64,000 bases of DNA from Myotis daubentonii (Eukaryota; Chordata; Mammalia; Chiroptera; Vespertilionidae). This document shows, piece after piece, positions 32,893-44,645 of this stretch. Numbering within the stretch: position 1 is the stretch's first letter; the number at the start of each line of letters is the position of its first letter. The stretch is taken from contig NC_081842.1 in the NCBI RefSeq assembly GCF_963259705.1, positions 38,653,796-38,717,795 of the forward strand, read 5' to 3'. A program made the position numbers and the translations under genes. A model generated the notes under the pieces. That model saw only the letters and a list, made by a program, of their open reading frames with translations, did no database searches and was not told where the DNA came from.

Positions 32893-33476
32893 TATATATA
32901 TAAAAGGCTAATATGCTAAATGTGCTTCCACCCATCCAACCAGTCACTATGACACACACTGACCACCAGGGGGCAGACGCTCAATGCAGGAGCTGCCAAA
33001 CTGCAGTGACTTGGCATCAGCGATTCTCGGGTAATGCACCTCGAAACCAGAGAGGAGAGAGCCCAATTCCTCATGGGGCCGTGCAATTCCACCTTCAGCT
33101 GTGGGTTATGTTGTTGCTGAGGCACTGTCAGCCCAGAATCTGGTTTACTGTACATTTGTATTTGCGTTCCACACCCTGTATGAAAGCAACTTTGCAGAGT
33201 GCCCTCTCACACTCTGGGACCCCTCAGGGATGTCGGAGAGCCGGTTTCAGCCCAATCCCCGCAGGCCAGGCCGAGGGACCCCACCTGCCAGAGGGACCCC
33301 ACTCACTCCACAGACGCCCTTTGAGCCATGGCACCACCCCAGGTGCAGTGGGCCAGGGAGGGTCTGGGAGGTTGGCTCCAGGGCATGTCTGGCCCATCTC
33401 ACCCAGTCCTGACCTGCCGGCCACCTTCTAATTAATTTCCTTTCAATGTGCATGAATCTGTGCACTGGGTCACTAG
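32893..33476 (+). mobile_element. HeliBat-type Helitron, family A
   Basis: 5' end TATATATATAAAAGGCTAATATGC abuts the neighbour's CTAG; 3' end TGCACTGGGTCACTAG. Carries a perfect CTCF-like core at 32963 and, at about 33000-33200, sequence not shared with the other copies. Non-autonomous. Confidence 0.88.
32963..32976 (+). promoter_or_regulatory. CTCF-core-like motif in Helitron (perfect)
   Basis: CCACCAGGGGGCAG in the same context (CTGA before it) as in the copies at 6011 and 38077. Confidence 0.6.
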
Positions 33477-33689
33477 TCTTGAAATAAACAAGCTTCAAAA
33501 TCATGCCTGTTGACCAGGGAGTAGGATGCATGAAATGAAGGTTTCTGAGATGGTACAGTTGCCACTGCTGATAGCATTTTAAGTGTGACCATATGAGTCA
33601 GTAGCTGGGGTAGAGAGGAAGATTAGATCATATATTTTGATCCTTAGCAATTTCTTGTAGGGACTCAAGCCACAAATACCACTGTGGAG

Positions 33690-33850
33690 TGGTGGGACAA
33701 TCTTTGATGTGGAAGTAGAAAACTCTGGGTCAGGTTATTCTTCTACCATTTTCTAATGACATGACTTTCCAACCTCAGTTTCATCATTTGAAAAGTGAGG
33801 ACTAATAATAACAAAGCCAACATACACAAGGTTATTCTCACTTTTAAATA
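33690..33850 (+). mobile_element. MIR SINE fragment
   Basis: AACCTCAGTTTCATCATTTG and AAAAGTGAGGACTAATAATA match the MIR core. Confidence 0.7.
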
Positions 33851-33889
33851 GAGTGACATGTCAAACTCATTTTAAACCAAGAAACCAGT

Positions 33890-34050
33890 ATAAAATGCAA
33901 AGCATGATTTAACTTATTTCAGAGGTAAGGAAAGCAAGCCTCAAGAAAACAAAGTTATCAAGGTTAGACAGTAAAAGAAGAAGCCAAAATTAAACTTCTA
34001 TTATTTGATTTACAGTTCAGTGCTCTTTTCAACCCACCATTTACCATTTT
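33890..34050 (-). mobile_element. MIR SINE fragment, minus strand
   Basis: AGAGGTAAGGAAAGCAAGCC and AGTTCAGTGCTCTTTTC read as reverse-complement MIR. Confidence 0.6.
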
Positions 34051-34492
34051 TTCCAAACACAAAATCTAACTCCCATTTGTTAAAAACAAATGATTTTGCA
34101 TAGTTTGCTCTTTGTGCAATTAAACTCATTATAATAAGAAGCATGATGGTACCCTAAATTATAAACTGATTTTTCCTGAATTGTCATCCCAAAGCAGACA
34201 TCCTTAATACCCTACTATTATAACACATTAACTCCTGGGATCAATGAATGAAGATCAGCACAACTAATTATTTTGAGTATTAATGCTCAATCCAGATCAT
34301 AAGATCTGTGTAAATGCCAGAGCAATCCACAATATGAAGCTGGACATATTTATGGGTTTGCATTGACAGTATATTAAACCTAAACTCTACCAAAGTAAAA
34401 TAAAATAAAATCTCTCTCGACCCAGGGCATTGTATTAGCCACAGGATAAAATGAAAGTAGAAGCAAAGAGTGTTTAAAAAATAATTTAACTA

Positions 34493-34717
34493 GCCAAAAC
34501 CGGTTTGGCTCAGTGGATAGAGCGTCGGCCTGTGGACTCACGGGTCCCGGGTTCGATTCTGGTCAAGGGCATGTACCTTGGTTGCAGGCACATCCCCAGT
34601 AGGAGGTGTGCAGGAGGCAGCTGGTCGATGTTTCTCTCTCATCGATGTTTCTAGCTCTCTATCCCTCCCCCTTCCTCTTTGTAAAAAATCAATAAAAATA
34701 TATTTTAAAAAAAAATA
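34493..34717 (+). mobile_element. Ves SINE, plus strand
   Basis: Younger type with intact A box (TGGCTCAGTGGATAGAGCG) and B box (GGTTCGATTC). Perfect 12-bp duplication ATAATTTAACTA at 34481-34492 and 34718-34729. Tail is TATTTTAAAAAAA. Confidence 0.96.
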
Positions 34718-34729
34718 ATAATTTAACTA

Positions 34730-37700
34730 AACCTGTGTATATAAACTGTAAGACTTTGTGTGACACTATGAAAACCAATCAATGAGAACAATAAACTAAT
34801 TTTAGAACAGCGAGAAAGAGAAACAGTGTATTTATCACTCTCTTTTCACATCTGGAATGAAGAATATAGTACCAGAATCCTAACTAAATCACAACGTGAG
34901 CACATCCAACTAAAGATTCATCTCAGATTAGCCTTTGCTAATCAGGTTATGGTGGGTTGTACTGTCTTGTGAAGGAGGCACAGGAAAAAATAATCATCCC
35001 AGAGTGTGACACTGAGCATTGGCCCTAGAGTCCACTTTTTCTTTCTTAAAGGACACTGTTGTGGCTACTACACCCCACATGTGTGTTATCAACTGAATGC
35101 TAAAAAAAAAAGAAGAAGCTGACCATCTGCCAACTACTCTACCTCCCCACCCCTTAAGAGATGGGTGAGCACAGACTTGTCATAGACTTGCTCTGTTTCT
35201 GTTTTATAAAATAAAGCTACCTCCCATTTCTTGCTGACCTTTCACATTCTACCTTTTTTTCATTTTTATAAAGGGACCATGAGAGGAGAGAAGAAAAGGG
35301 CATTTACTTTAGTAAAACATGATTCAGCTTGCCTCCTACACAACCTGCCAATTTCTCCTCCCAGCGCCTCACCTACCTCCTCTTCACCAAATGCCAGAAC
35401 CAGGCTTCTAGACTAGTTCTGCTAGAATCTGTTTGGTTGTGTCTTTGTGTGTGTACATGTGTGTGTTTGGGAGGTCAAGGCTGAAACTGTATACTTCCTA
35501 GTTTTGTCCAAAGCAACACTTTTATTAATCACTTTGCCTGTTCCCTATTCCCAGGGAATACCCCTCAAAAATTGCTATTCTAGACCTCCGCTCAGTTCAT
35601 CAAACCCAATCCTATCTCTGCTTCCCTCGTGTTTAATTAAATGCCCTTTCTTCTACTTCTACTGAGAAGATGGCAGTTCTAAGACACAAACTATCCTATC
35701 TTTCCTTCTCTAAATATTTACTCTATACTCTACCTTCTCTGTCCCCTTCTCCATCCCTCACTCTTGGTCTACGACCTTCTTCCTTCTTCAACACACCATC
35801 CCTACAATACACCTAATGCTTTTCTTCCTTTCCACATCTACATATGTACATCTGCACTCCTCTCTGCCTCTCCAAATTTTACTAAAACATAAAGATTCAT
35901 CTCAGATCCCACTTCCTGTATAAAATCTCTCATCTCCCAGAAAAGGGAGACATTTCTCTCCTCCTGATTCCTATGAAAAATACTTTTATATAAGTGATTT
36001 GGCAATTAAGTGCCCAGTGAAAGCTGCAATATTATCTTGAATTGTTTCGTTTCATATTTTGTTATTTAATTTTTATATTTGTTATTTTATTTCTGCCATG
36101 TATTTCTCCATGTGTTTCAAAAAGAAACACAAACCAAACTCTTAAAGTGATAATTTGTGTAAAACTCTTGAAGAAATGTCAAAGTTAGGAACTTATTGTA
36201 CAAGGAGCCAGTGCCTTGAACATGTTCTTCATCTGCAAGTCCTATGAATGAGACTAACAGTTAGGACTTGTTTTCTGGTTAAGATCAAGTGCAACAGCTA
36301 TGGCCACTGTCTCCCCATCCACATGCTCTCCCTCGAGAACCACAAAATCTCAGTCAAGACCAACCTGACATTGACAACCCCATGCCTGAGGTCCTACACA
36401 GATTTGTCCCTCCTTAGCTCTGAGACTGGACACTTTTTATCCATACACGCACTCCACGTTGGGCAAATCCATTGGGCAGGCCTTTTTGTCCAGACATTTC
36501 TCCTTTGATCTGATGATTTGCATCGACCACGGGCTGCAGTGCGCGCATTTAATTTGGTTGATGCCCAGTCTGGCTCTTTCCAAGTCAGATGATATTCTCT
36601 CCTATTATCCACTGAATACAGATAAGGAATTTAAGTACAGACAGATCCTGAACAGAACAGTTTATTCAAAGGTTCTTTCAGCTACTCTTTACTAAGCACC
36701 TGCTTGCCCTTGGACCTCAAGCCTTGATGCATGGGCCATCTGCTTCCCCTCTCTTCTAAACTCAGTTTCCAACCCCGGTGCAGCCTTGGTTAATGAGTCA
36801 GAAAACAGGATGAAAAGCGCTGTGGGAGGTGTGGATTTTAAAAGGTCAAGAAGCACGGCTCTCAGGATACCTGCTTTGCCATTTCACTTCTCTACAGGGA
36901 GAGGCAATGAGCATTCGCTTCTCAGGCAGCAGAGCCACGTTTTCTCCTCACTTATCCCACTGACCTGTGTCTGAATTCCTCTCACATAAAACAAGGAGAA
37001 AAATACAGGAGCTGCATCACTAGCTCACAGACCAAATACAATACTAAGCCAGGCTCATCAATTCAGTGTTTCTAATTTTCACACATTTCTCTTATTTTTT
37101 GCATGAGTGCAAGCCAAAAGGGAGGATGCCCAGTGATGTAGTAACATTGAACAGTAAAGTGACAGCAGCATCCAGAGTTACCCAGGGGGTGTGTCTCATG
37201 TCCAAAGCAATACAAACCCAGCAAACACCACCTGATCACTCCCCAAGGAAGAAGTTACATTTACACGATCCATGAACATTGAACGGACCCTCAGGATAAT
37301 GCTGAGAGTAACCTGCTATCGCAGTGCAAAGACATCTTCAGTTTTCCAAATGCTGCAAAGACCCCATCAGTTTTCCAAATGTGCCTTCCTTAATTGACCT
37401 TATCAATTTAGCTTTAGCTTTTCACCGCTGGCATGCAGGGTTTCTAATTAACCTTGAATTCATAGAAACCATTTGCTTTTTTTGACCATTATTTTCCCAT
37501 TAGAGTATATATCATATGAATGCCTTTTCAGGTTCACAAGAGTACAGAATACTGGTACTGCTTAATGAAAGCACATTTTATCATGACTGAGGATTTGTCC
37601 CTGCATGATCAGTTCTTACACCAGCTCAGGGGTGTAATGGGAAGGACTGAGGCCTTTCTGCTGGGGTGGGATAGTAATGGAATCTGATCTAGCTGAATAC

Positions 37701-37885
37701 CCTGAATGATGGTGTACTTTGTGCAAGAAATGAGATCCATATGTAATGTAAATAATTAGGATGAAGAGAGGCATCAAATCCAACCAGCGGGATATTCAAA
37801 AAGGTGAACAGGGAATACAAATTGCATATCCATAGTTAGCAATGATACTCAGAAGTCCAGGCAGAAAGTATCAGAATACTTGATT
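34730..37885. other. long single-copy stretch, no gene seen
   Basis: About 3.1 kb without a recognised transposon. A pyrimidine-rich part lies at 35540-35950. The part at 36200-36600 is somewhat GC-richer and could be a decayed retrocopy, but no reading frame encodes a protein I recognise. No convincing splice-flanked exon. Confidence 0.4.
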
Positions 37886-37889
37886 TAGT

Positions 37890-38076
37890 AAAAATGTTAA
37901 TTCTCCCCTAATTTATCCAAAAGTTTAAAGAAATTCCAATCAAAATCTTAAGATTTTTAAAACACAAATTTGATAGCAGCTCCTAAAGTTCATCTGGAAG
38001 AATAAACACTGAAGAATAGCCAAAAAAATTTTTGATGGGAAAATAAAATGATGTCTATTTCTCTCATATATTAAAA
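37890..38076 (+). mobile_element. L1 fragment, left part
   Basis: Old L1 ORF2 region: AATTCCAATCAAAATCTTAA, TTCATCTGGAAGAATAAACA and AGAATAGCCAAAAAAATTTT. Interrupted by two Helitrons and continued at 39100. Confidence 0.8.
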
Positions 38077-38538
38077 CTAGAGGCCCGGTACACAAAAATG
38101 TGTGCACTTGGGGGGGCTCCCTCAGCCTGGCCTGTGCCCTCTTGCAGTCTGGGACCCCTCGGGGGATGTCCACCTGCTGGCTTAGACCCACTCCCTGGGG
38201 GATCGGGCCTAAGCTGGCAGTCAGACATCCCTCTGGCAGACCAGCAGCCCTTGGGGGATGTCCATTTGCCAGCAGGAAGCAGGTCTAAGCTGCAGTCAGA
38301 CATCTTTAGTGCTGCTGAGGAGGCGGGAGAGGCTCCCGCCACCACCGCTGTGCTGGCAGCCATCAGCCTGGCTTGTGGCTGAGCAGAGCTCCCCCTATGG
38401 GAGCACACTGACCACCAGGAGGCAGCTCTGGCATTTAGCATCTGCCCCCTGGTGGTCAGTGTGTGTCATAATGACCAGTCATTCCCAGTGGTTCTGCTTT
38501 TAGGGTCAATTTGCATATTACCTTTTTATTATATAGGA
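38077..38538 (-). mobile_element. HeliBat-type Helitron, family A, minus strand
   Basis: Begins CTAGAGGCCCGGTACAC with the terminal hairpin and ends CCTTTTTATTATATAGGA. Carries CTCF-like cores at 38412-38425 (plus, one mismatch) and 38442-38455 (minus, perfect), and an octamer (ATTTGCAT) at 38508. Confidence 0.95.
38442..38455 (-). promoter_or_regulatory. CTCF-core-like motif in Helitron (perfect)
   Basis: CTGCCCCCTGGTGG, the reverse complement of CCACCAGGGGGCAG. With the one-mismatch plus-strand copy at 38412-38425 it forms a convergent pair 16 bp apart. Confidence 0.6.
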
Positions 38539-39099
38539 TAGAGGCCTGGAGCACGGGTGGGGGCCAGCTTGTTTGCCCTGAAGGGTGTCCCAGGTCAGGG
38601 TGGAGGTCCCGCTGGGGTGCCTGGCCAGCCTGGGAGAGGGGCTGAGGGCCATTTTCAGGCTGGCCACACCCCCTTCAGGGTGGGGGAACCCATTGGGGTG
38701 CCTGGCCAGCCTGGGTGAGGGGCTGATGGCTGTTTGCAGACTGGTCAAGCCCCCCAATGGGGACCCTCACCCCATGGGGGTTTGGCCAGCCTGGGTGAGG
38801 GGCTGATGGCCATTTTCAGCTGGCCATGACTGCGGGCTGGAAGCAGGTATCTGGGATTTATTTATCTTCTATAATTGAAACTTTGTAGCCTTGAATGGAG
38901 TTCAGGACCAGCAGGGTAGGCGGGAAGCTTGGCTTCCTCCATTGCCGGGGGCAACCCAAGCCTCCTGCTGTTCCAGCTCTGTGGCTACCACCATCTTAGT
39001 TGGGTTAATTTGTATATTCGCTCCTGATTGGCTTGTGGGCATGGCTTGTGGGTGTAGCAGAGGTAGGGTCAATTTACATGTTTCTCTTTTATTAGATTA
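38539..39099 (-). mobile_element. HeliBat-type Helitron, family B, minus strand
   Basis: Begins TAGAGGCCTGGAGCAC directly after its neighbour; ends CTCTTTTATTAGATT, an eroded reverse-complement 5' end. Contains three units of 82-87 bp (CTGGCCAGCCTGGG at about 38620, 38702 and 38790). A decayed YY1-type string (CCACCATCTTA) lies near 38989. Related to 29388-30731. Confidence 0.88.
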
Positions 39100-39330
39100 T
39101 ATGTATCATAAAGGTATAGCAATCAAAACTTTATTGATGCCAGAATAAGTAAATTATATAATGGACAAGAGTATAATTTTGAAACAGATCCATGTATTAT
39201 GCAGGAATTCAGTCTCTGATAAAGTTATCATTTAACAGAAAAGCATCTGCACAGAACTCAGTAGAAGGGCAATGTAATTTATCATTCAAATCAGGACAAT
39301 TTGAGAGTGAAAGGAAGTAGCAATTGGATG
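39100..39330 (+). mobile_element. L1 fragment, right part
   Basis: AAGGTATAGCAATCAAAACT and TATTGATGCCAGAATAAG, then AACAGATCCATGTATTATGC continue the L1 ORF2 order after the Helitron pair. Confidence 0.75.
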
Positions 39331-39334
39331 CTGG

Positions 39335-40015
39335 AACAAGAGCCAAAAATTGGACTGTCCTATGCAAATCCAGATGTATGGTTATGTAGTTATAGATAGA
39401 GTTGTCCCTGCGAAATTATGAATACCTCCCCCTTCCACTCTCAAAGGCATTTCAGGTTAAGCACTAACTCCTACAGTTATCATAGTCATAGGGTCCTGGT
39501 CATCAGGGAGGTATTCAAGAACCAAGCCCCAGGCTCTGAGAGAGGCTGTCCCTACTTCTCAGACAGGATCAGAAGATACTAGTAATATTAGGTTACAACT
39601 GTAGGAATTTGGTGAGAGCAATCAAGGCAGAAATCTAATTTTATTAACTTAGAAATACAAGAGATGAAAGCATCAAGGTTACCTTGATATTGAGGGCCAA
39701 GTTCTGTTCAGGAGAGGCTGCCTCAGGAGGGGCTGGAAGGCAGAGACATAGTGGCAGTATGCAGGGGCCAGGAACCAGATAGGGCCTGGCAAGGTTTTTA
39801 GTTACTTTATAAGTGTTCTAAAATTTTAGTTAAAATTTTGATACAAATTGATTATTATTTTTACTAACATAAAAAAAAAACACCACAATATTGTTCTGAG
39901 TATAAAAGTTCCACAGGTTAAAATAAGATTAAATATGAGAAAGTGTTGCAGAGGGTTATCCAGCACTTCAATGGTGACTATACACAGTTTATTACCACTA
40001 ACATTACATAAAATA
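39335..40015. other. single-copy stretch
   Basis: No gene or repeat recognised. Confidence 0.4.
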
Positions 40016-40019
40016 TTTA

Positions 40020-40175
40020 TTGCTCGACACATTACATGCATTATCTCACTTAACCACAGCCACCACTCCAAGTAGGTTTTATTAGCTTCATCTAACCAAG
40101 GAAGTTGAGGCTTCCAGGAAAGATGCTTCACACCATTGCTAAGTGGCAGGCAGAACCCAGGTCTGTTAGGCTCGT
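40020..40175 (-). mobile_element. MIR SINE, minus strand
   Basis: ATGCATTATCTCACTTAACC, AAGTAGGTTTTATTAGCTTC and GTGGCAGGCAGAACCCAGGT read as reverse-complement MIR. Confidence 0.8.
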
Positions 40176-40384
40176 AGCCTTTATGTCTTGTTGGTAACCA
40201 GGATTACTCTTTGGGTAAATCAACAGAGATGTCTGTAAACACAGGATAAGGCCAATAGACACTTACTCTTGGGGAAAACCAATTGCACACAATCTAGTCA
40301 GAGATTTTAAGAACATTCATACTCATTAAATTATAATTCTGTGTTTGCTTGAAAATTTTTCTGTGTTTACCTGAGAATAGCAAA

Positions 40385-41265
40385 ACCACATGTTAATCTT
40401 AGAATCATCCTAGCCTCCTCTTTGTCTCACATACTCTATAATCAACACTCAGCCAATCCTGTCTGCTCTACCTTCAAAATACATTCAGCCTCTCCACTGC
40501 TATCAGATTGCTCTGCAAGTCCATCACCTCTTGTCTTGACCCTTTGTACAACATTAAAATAGGACTCCCTGCTTCAACCCTTGCTCTCCACGGTCTATTC
40601 TCAACACATCAGCCAGAGTGGCCCCAGTATAATCTGCATTAATCAAAGTCCTGCCATGACTCCCCATTTCATTCAGAGCAGAAGACAAGCCCTGTCTACT
40701 AGCACCTTGGTGGTCGGGCTGCCTCCTAACAGTCTAACTCACCACTAATCACTTCCACCTAACTCTATTACATCCGCACTTACCTTCTAGCTGTTCCTCA
40801 AAAACAGTAGGTACATGATCACCTTCGCCTCTTTACAATGGTCATTCTCCTGCCTTGAATATGAAATACCTTACCCCCTTCCCACTGAGGTGGCTAAATC
40901 CTTTTCCACCTCAAGTCTTCACCAAAATGTCAGTTCATCAATGAGGCTTCCCTGACTGCCGCTCCTCCCAAAGCATCCCCTGCCTTACCCTATGTAACGT
41001 TCTCCAAGGCACTTTTATCTCCATTTGACATGATATGTGAATAGTCTTATTTATCTTTATCACTCTATTCCCTCTTGAAGTATTAGGTTTAACCACAAGA
41101 AACTGCCATTTGGATAGGTCAAAAAATAGTCAAGTATTAACAATGTCATGTCATTTAATTTACAGTTTTATGAGGATCTGTTTTACCTCTGCTAAATTTC
41201 CTTATGCAGATAACAATGCCTTACATATAGCAGGTGCTCAATAAATACGTGTTGAAAGTGACTGA
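40385..41265 (+). mobile_element. long L2 LINE fragment
   Basis: L2 3' region over almost 0.9 kb: TCAGCCAGAGTGGCCCCAG, AAAGTCCTGCCATGACTCC, CTAGCTGTTCCTCAAAAACA, ATGAGGCTTCCCTGACTGCC, and the terminus ATATAGCAGGTGCTCAATAA. The middle near 41090-41200 is eroded. Confidence 0.85.
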
Positions 41266-41269
41266 TTTG

Positions 41270-42435
41270 AGAACTAGAGCACAGAGATGCAGTCAGGTGT
41301 CTTACCTAACTGGTAGCAATCACTTTTCATCTAGCTTAGCTTGGTCCTCAGTTATTATCGCTCATGCCCAATCAGGGAGTTAGTCTGACCTGAACTCATC
41401 TAATGGTTTCTCTGGAACTCAAAGCCAGTGGCGGCCACACAACTTGCCTCTCTAATTTCAAAGACTTCAAAGCTCTGTGCTCTGTTGACAGTTTCAGACA
41501 GAGAAACTACCCCTCACTTTTGTGCTGATTCCCTTACCTAGTCTCTCCTTTCAAAAGGGAAACCTGGCATAGGCAGGGCATATCAGGACCCAGGGCAGGG
41601 TTCCAGATCAAGCAGTCATGACTGTTCTTCTTAGTTAGGAATAGGAGCAAGGAGAAAAGGCAACAAGTCCCTTTCTTCTCCCTTTGCTCAAGGCTTAGAG
41701 ATTCCTGATTTCCAGTCTTCATACTTACTAAACATATTTTATTACCTATTTATATTCTCTGGCAATTTACTCCTCTCTTACTGCTTTCTCACTAATCAAT
41801 ATGACCTATACATATTTCCATGGGTGATTTCTCTTCATAGCAGTAAGCATTTAATAATCTAAATTTGCTTTTTCACCCCTTTTTGAATCTGAGCCCAGAA
41901 GAATCAAATAGGTAGCACCCCTTTGTTCAGCCAGATTTATTTTTAACAGAACAAGGACAGTCATACACTCAGAACACAATCATTGCTGGAATGCAGTGAG
42001 GAGAATATGCATGTCTTGGAAATATGCGTGTTCACTGCCTCTTCCTCCTCACTCTTCCCACTAACCCAGACTCCAGCTCAATGTCCCCTTAGGGGACTCT
42101 AGAAGTTCACTCTAGGCACATTCTTCCTAGAGTTTATGACACTGCATCTTTCCCTACTGAAGAAATTGTCAAACACCATGAAGAAAGGAGGTCCCGATTC
42201 ATTGGTTTTCTTTAATAGACAGAAAGCCATTACCTTTCATTTCCAACACAGAGCAGATGCTCAGTGTGTCCCTATTCAAAAACATCAGTTCAACAATTTG
42301 CTGGGACAGGGTTTTCTGCTTCTGTTTTACAGACCTACTTTTTATTGCTACACGTTTTTATAGACTACGCCTTGGGAAGATAGCAGGTAAAACAAATAAG
42401 GATGAGCAGGAGAAGAAACAGATCCATAGAGCATT
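41270..42435. other. single-copy stretch
   Basis: No gene or clear repeat recognised. Confidence 0.4.
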
Positions 42436-42439
42436 TACT

Positions 42440-42716
42440 ACGTGAGTCTGTTCAGGCTGCTATAACAGAACACCACAAGCTGGGTGGCTTATAAACAACA
42501 TAAATTTGTTTTTCACGGTTCTGGACACTGGGAAGTCCAAAATCAAGGTGAAGGAGCTCGCTTGAGTCTTTTTTATAAGGGCACTAATCCCATTTATGAG
42601 GGCTCCACCTAATGATCTACTCACCTCCCAAAGGCCCCATCTACTTAAACCAGCACCTTGGGGGTTGGGATTTCAACTGATGAATTTTAGGGGGACACAA
42701 ACATTCATTCCATAAC
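42440..42716 (-). mobile_element. MaLR-type LTR (MST/MLT-like), minus strand
   Basis: GAGTCTGTTCAGGCTGCTAT, GGGTGGCTTATAAACAACAT, TTATAAGGGCACTAATCCCA and AGGGGGACACAAACATTC, ending CATAACA. This is the reverse complement of a TGTTATGG-starting MaLR LTR. Confidence 0.8.
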
Positions 42717-43405
42717 AATGGCCCAGCCCCTATCCCATAAATCCCCTTGTTTCCATTCCATGGCCTTGAGAAATCGGTTAGATATAGAGGGCCTAAACAA
42801 GGAAAGGCATGGTCTGAGACAATACTTCTGTGAGAAGTTACACAGAGAGTTCTGTACACTATGGGACTGTAAGGCTGCAGCTCTCATTCACATTCCAGAG
42901 AGTGGGGGGGTACGGTTTGGTGGGCAGGGGGTGGGGGAGCACAGACCAGACCTGTATCACCAACACTGGGAGGAGCACACACTGAGAAGAACCAGCTCTG
43001 GACTGGAATAGAGACAAGAGTGATTGGTTTGCCAAAAACTACTTCTACAAGCATAGAAAGTTTTTTCTCCATTCAAACTTAGGACAACTTGCTATCCTTC
43101 TCTGCCCCATTGTCATTGAGGCTATAACCAAAATGAACAGACAATAGGGATAATGGCTTAAAACTGTATCCACCATTTATGTACTTTTAAAACTTAGGGA
43201 AATTTTAAAGGGCAAATGCTGTGCACTCCTTCTATCTAGCATCTCAGTATTGTCCTTGGGTCTTTGACCTTAATTTTGACTAAAAGATCTTATGAAAAGT
43301 AGCAAAAGATTTCAACTTGCAGAAGGCAACAGGCCTACCAGACCCACCCGCATACAAATGAAGGTATATAACTGCTTTCTGAACCGGGCTCACTTTTCTC
43401 TATTC
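42717..43405. other. single-copy stretch
   Basis: No gene or repeat recognised. A G-rich patch (GGTGGGCAGGGGGTGGGGG) is near 42918. Confidence 0.4.
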
Positions 43406-43628
43406 CAGTGGTTCTCAACCTTCCTAATGCCGCGACCCCTTAATACAGTTCCTCATGCTGTGGTGACCCCCAATTTCATTGTTACAAATTGAACATAATT
43501 AAAGCATAGTGATTAATCACAAAAACAATATGTAATTATATATGTGTTTTCCAATGGTCTTAGGTGACCCCTGTGAAAGGGTCATTCTGTCCCCAACGGG
43601 GTCGCGACCCACAGGTTGAGAACCACTG
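43406..43628 (+). mobile_element. non-autonomous hAT, URR1/Charlie-like
   Basis: CAGTGGTTCTCAACCTTCC start and GGTTGAGAACCACTG end, near-perfect terminal inverted repeats. Flanked by CTCTATTC at 43398-43405 and CTCTATGC at 43629-43636 (7 of 8). No transposase. Same family as 46334-46561, opposite orientation. Confidence 0.95.
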
Positions 43629-43639
43629 CTCTATGCCAT

Positions 43640-44640
43640 CGAATATTTGCAGCCCGATTCCATAAATGCATCCAAACTTCAGAGACATATCATAGTACCT
43701 TTGACTTTTCTGGGTCAAGAACTAATATGTGATTCACACAAGAATAAGCAAGCTATTACTAGTGATCAGCAGTTCACCCATTAATATTGTTGCCAATTCA
43801 CCAAGATCATTATTGTGCTTAAGCACTTGGTTTCTTTTAAGACTTCCCATATTCCTCATACTGGTCAAAAATACAAAATTAATCCCTCACATCTAGTATA
43901 GTATCTGATATCTGGTTTGTCTCTAACAAATAATATATAAATGAATGCATCAATAAATCAGAAGCCCACAGAAACTGTTTAAATGATAAAGGAAAGGAGA
44001 ATACTAAGGAGGGTTTTGAGAAGGAATGACCTAATACTTACAGTGTAGAAAATATACACCCTTAGCTCTTATTATATGGAAACCAATTTTCACACTAAAA
44101 ACATTAGATTCTTAAAATAGGAATACTTTTTCTTGAGAAATAATCACCATCATCAGACATACAATTTATACCAAATGGTCACCCTGCTAGAGTATTTGGG
44201 GAACATTTTGAAATGATGAATATGGTTCTTGTCAAACATGTTATTCCTTATGTAAATACAAATTCATTTACAACTGACATTGCGATAAAGAAAATTAGAA
44301 TCATTTGGCTGGAGTTTTGACACAGGAAGACATCAAGGGCAGCTCAGGGACTTCATCCTTGGGGGCTCCCAGAACAAAAGCCAAGCTGCAGCTTGCCATC
44401 TACATCTGGACCCTCTTTCTGAGTCCCTGTACATGTTCACTGCCTGCAGCCCTCCGCCCTGGACACTTTGTTTGACATTTTCTTTATCTCTCCCAGCCAC
44501 TCTGCACCTTCCCCGGCAGCTCCAACAACCCACCCTGCCTCAAAGTACCACTCCTTTTACTATAGCCCCACTGCTGCTAATGATGGCCACCCATCCACAG
44601 AATTCCCAAAGAGAAACTTGGATATCCTTTTAAAATCCTC
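43640..44640. other. single-copy stretch
   Basis: No gene or repeat recognised. Confidence 0.4.
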
Positions 44641-44645
44641 TTTCC

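Noticed and set aside
36200..36620. possible processed pseudogene
   Set aside because: Composition is suggestive but no frame gives a protein I recognise, and no poly(A) tail or target duplication was found.
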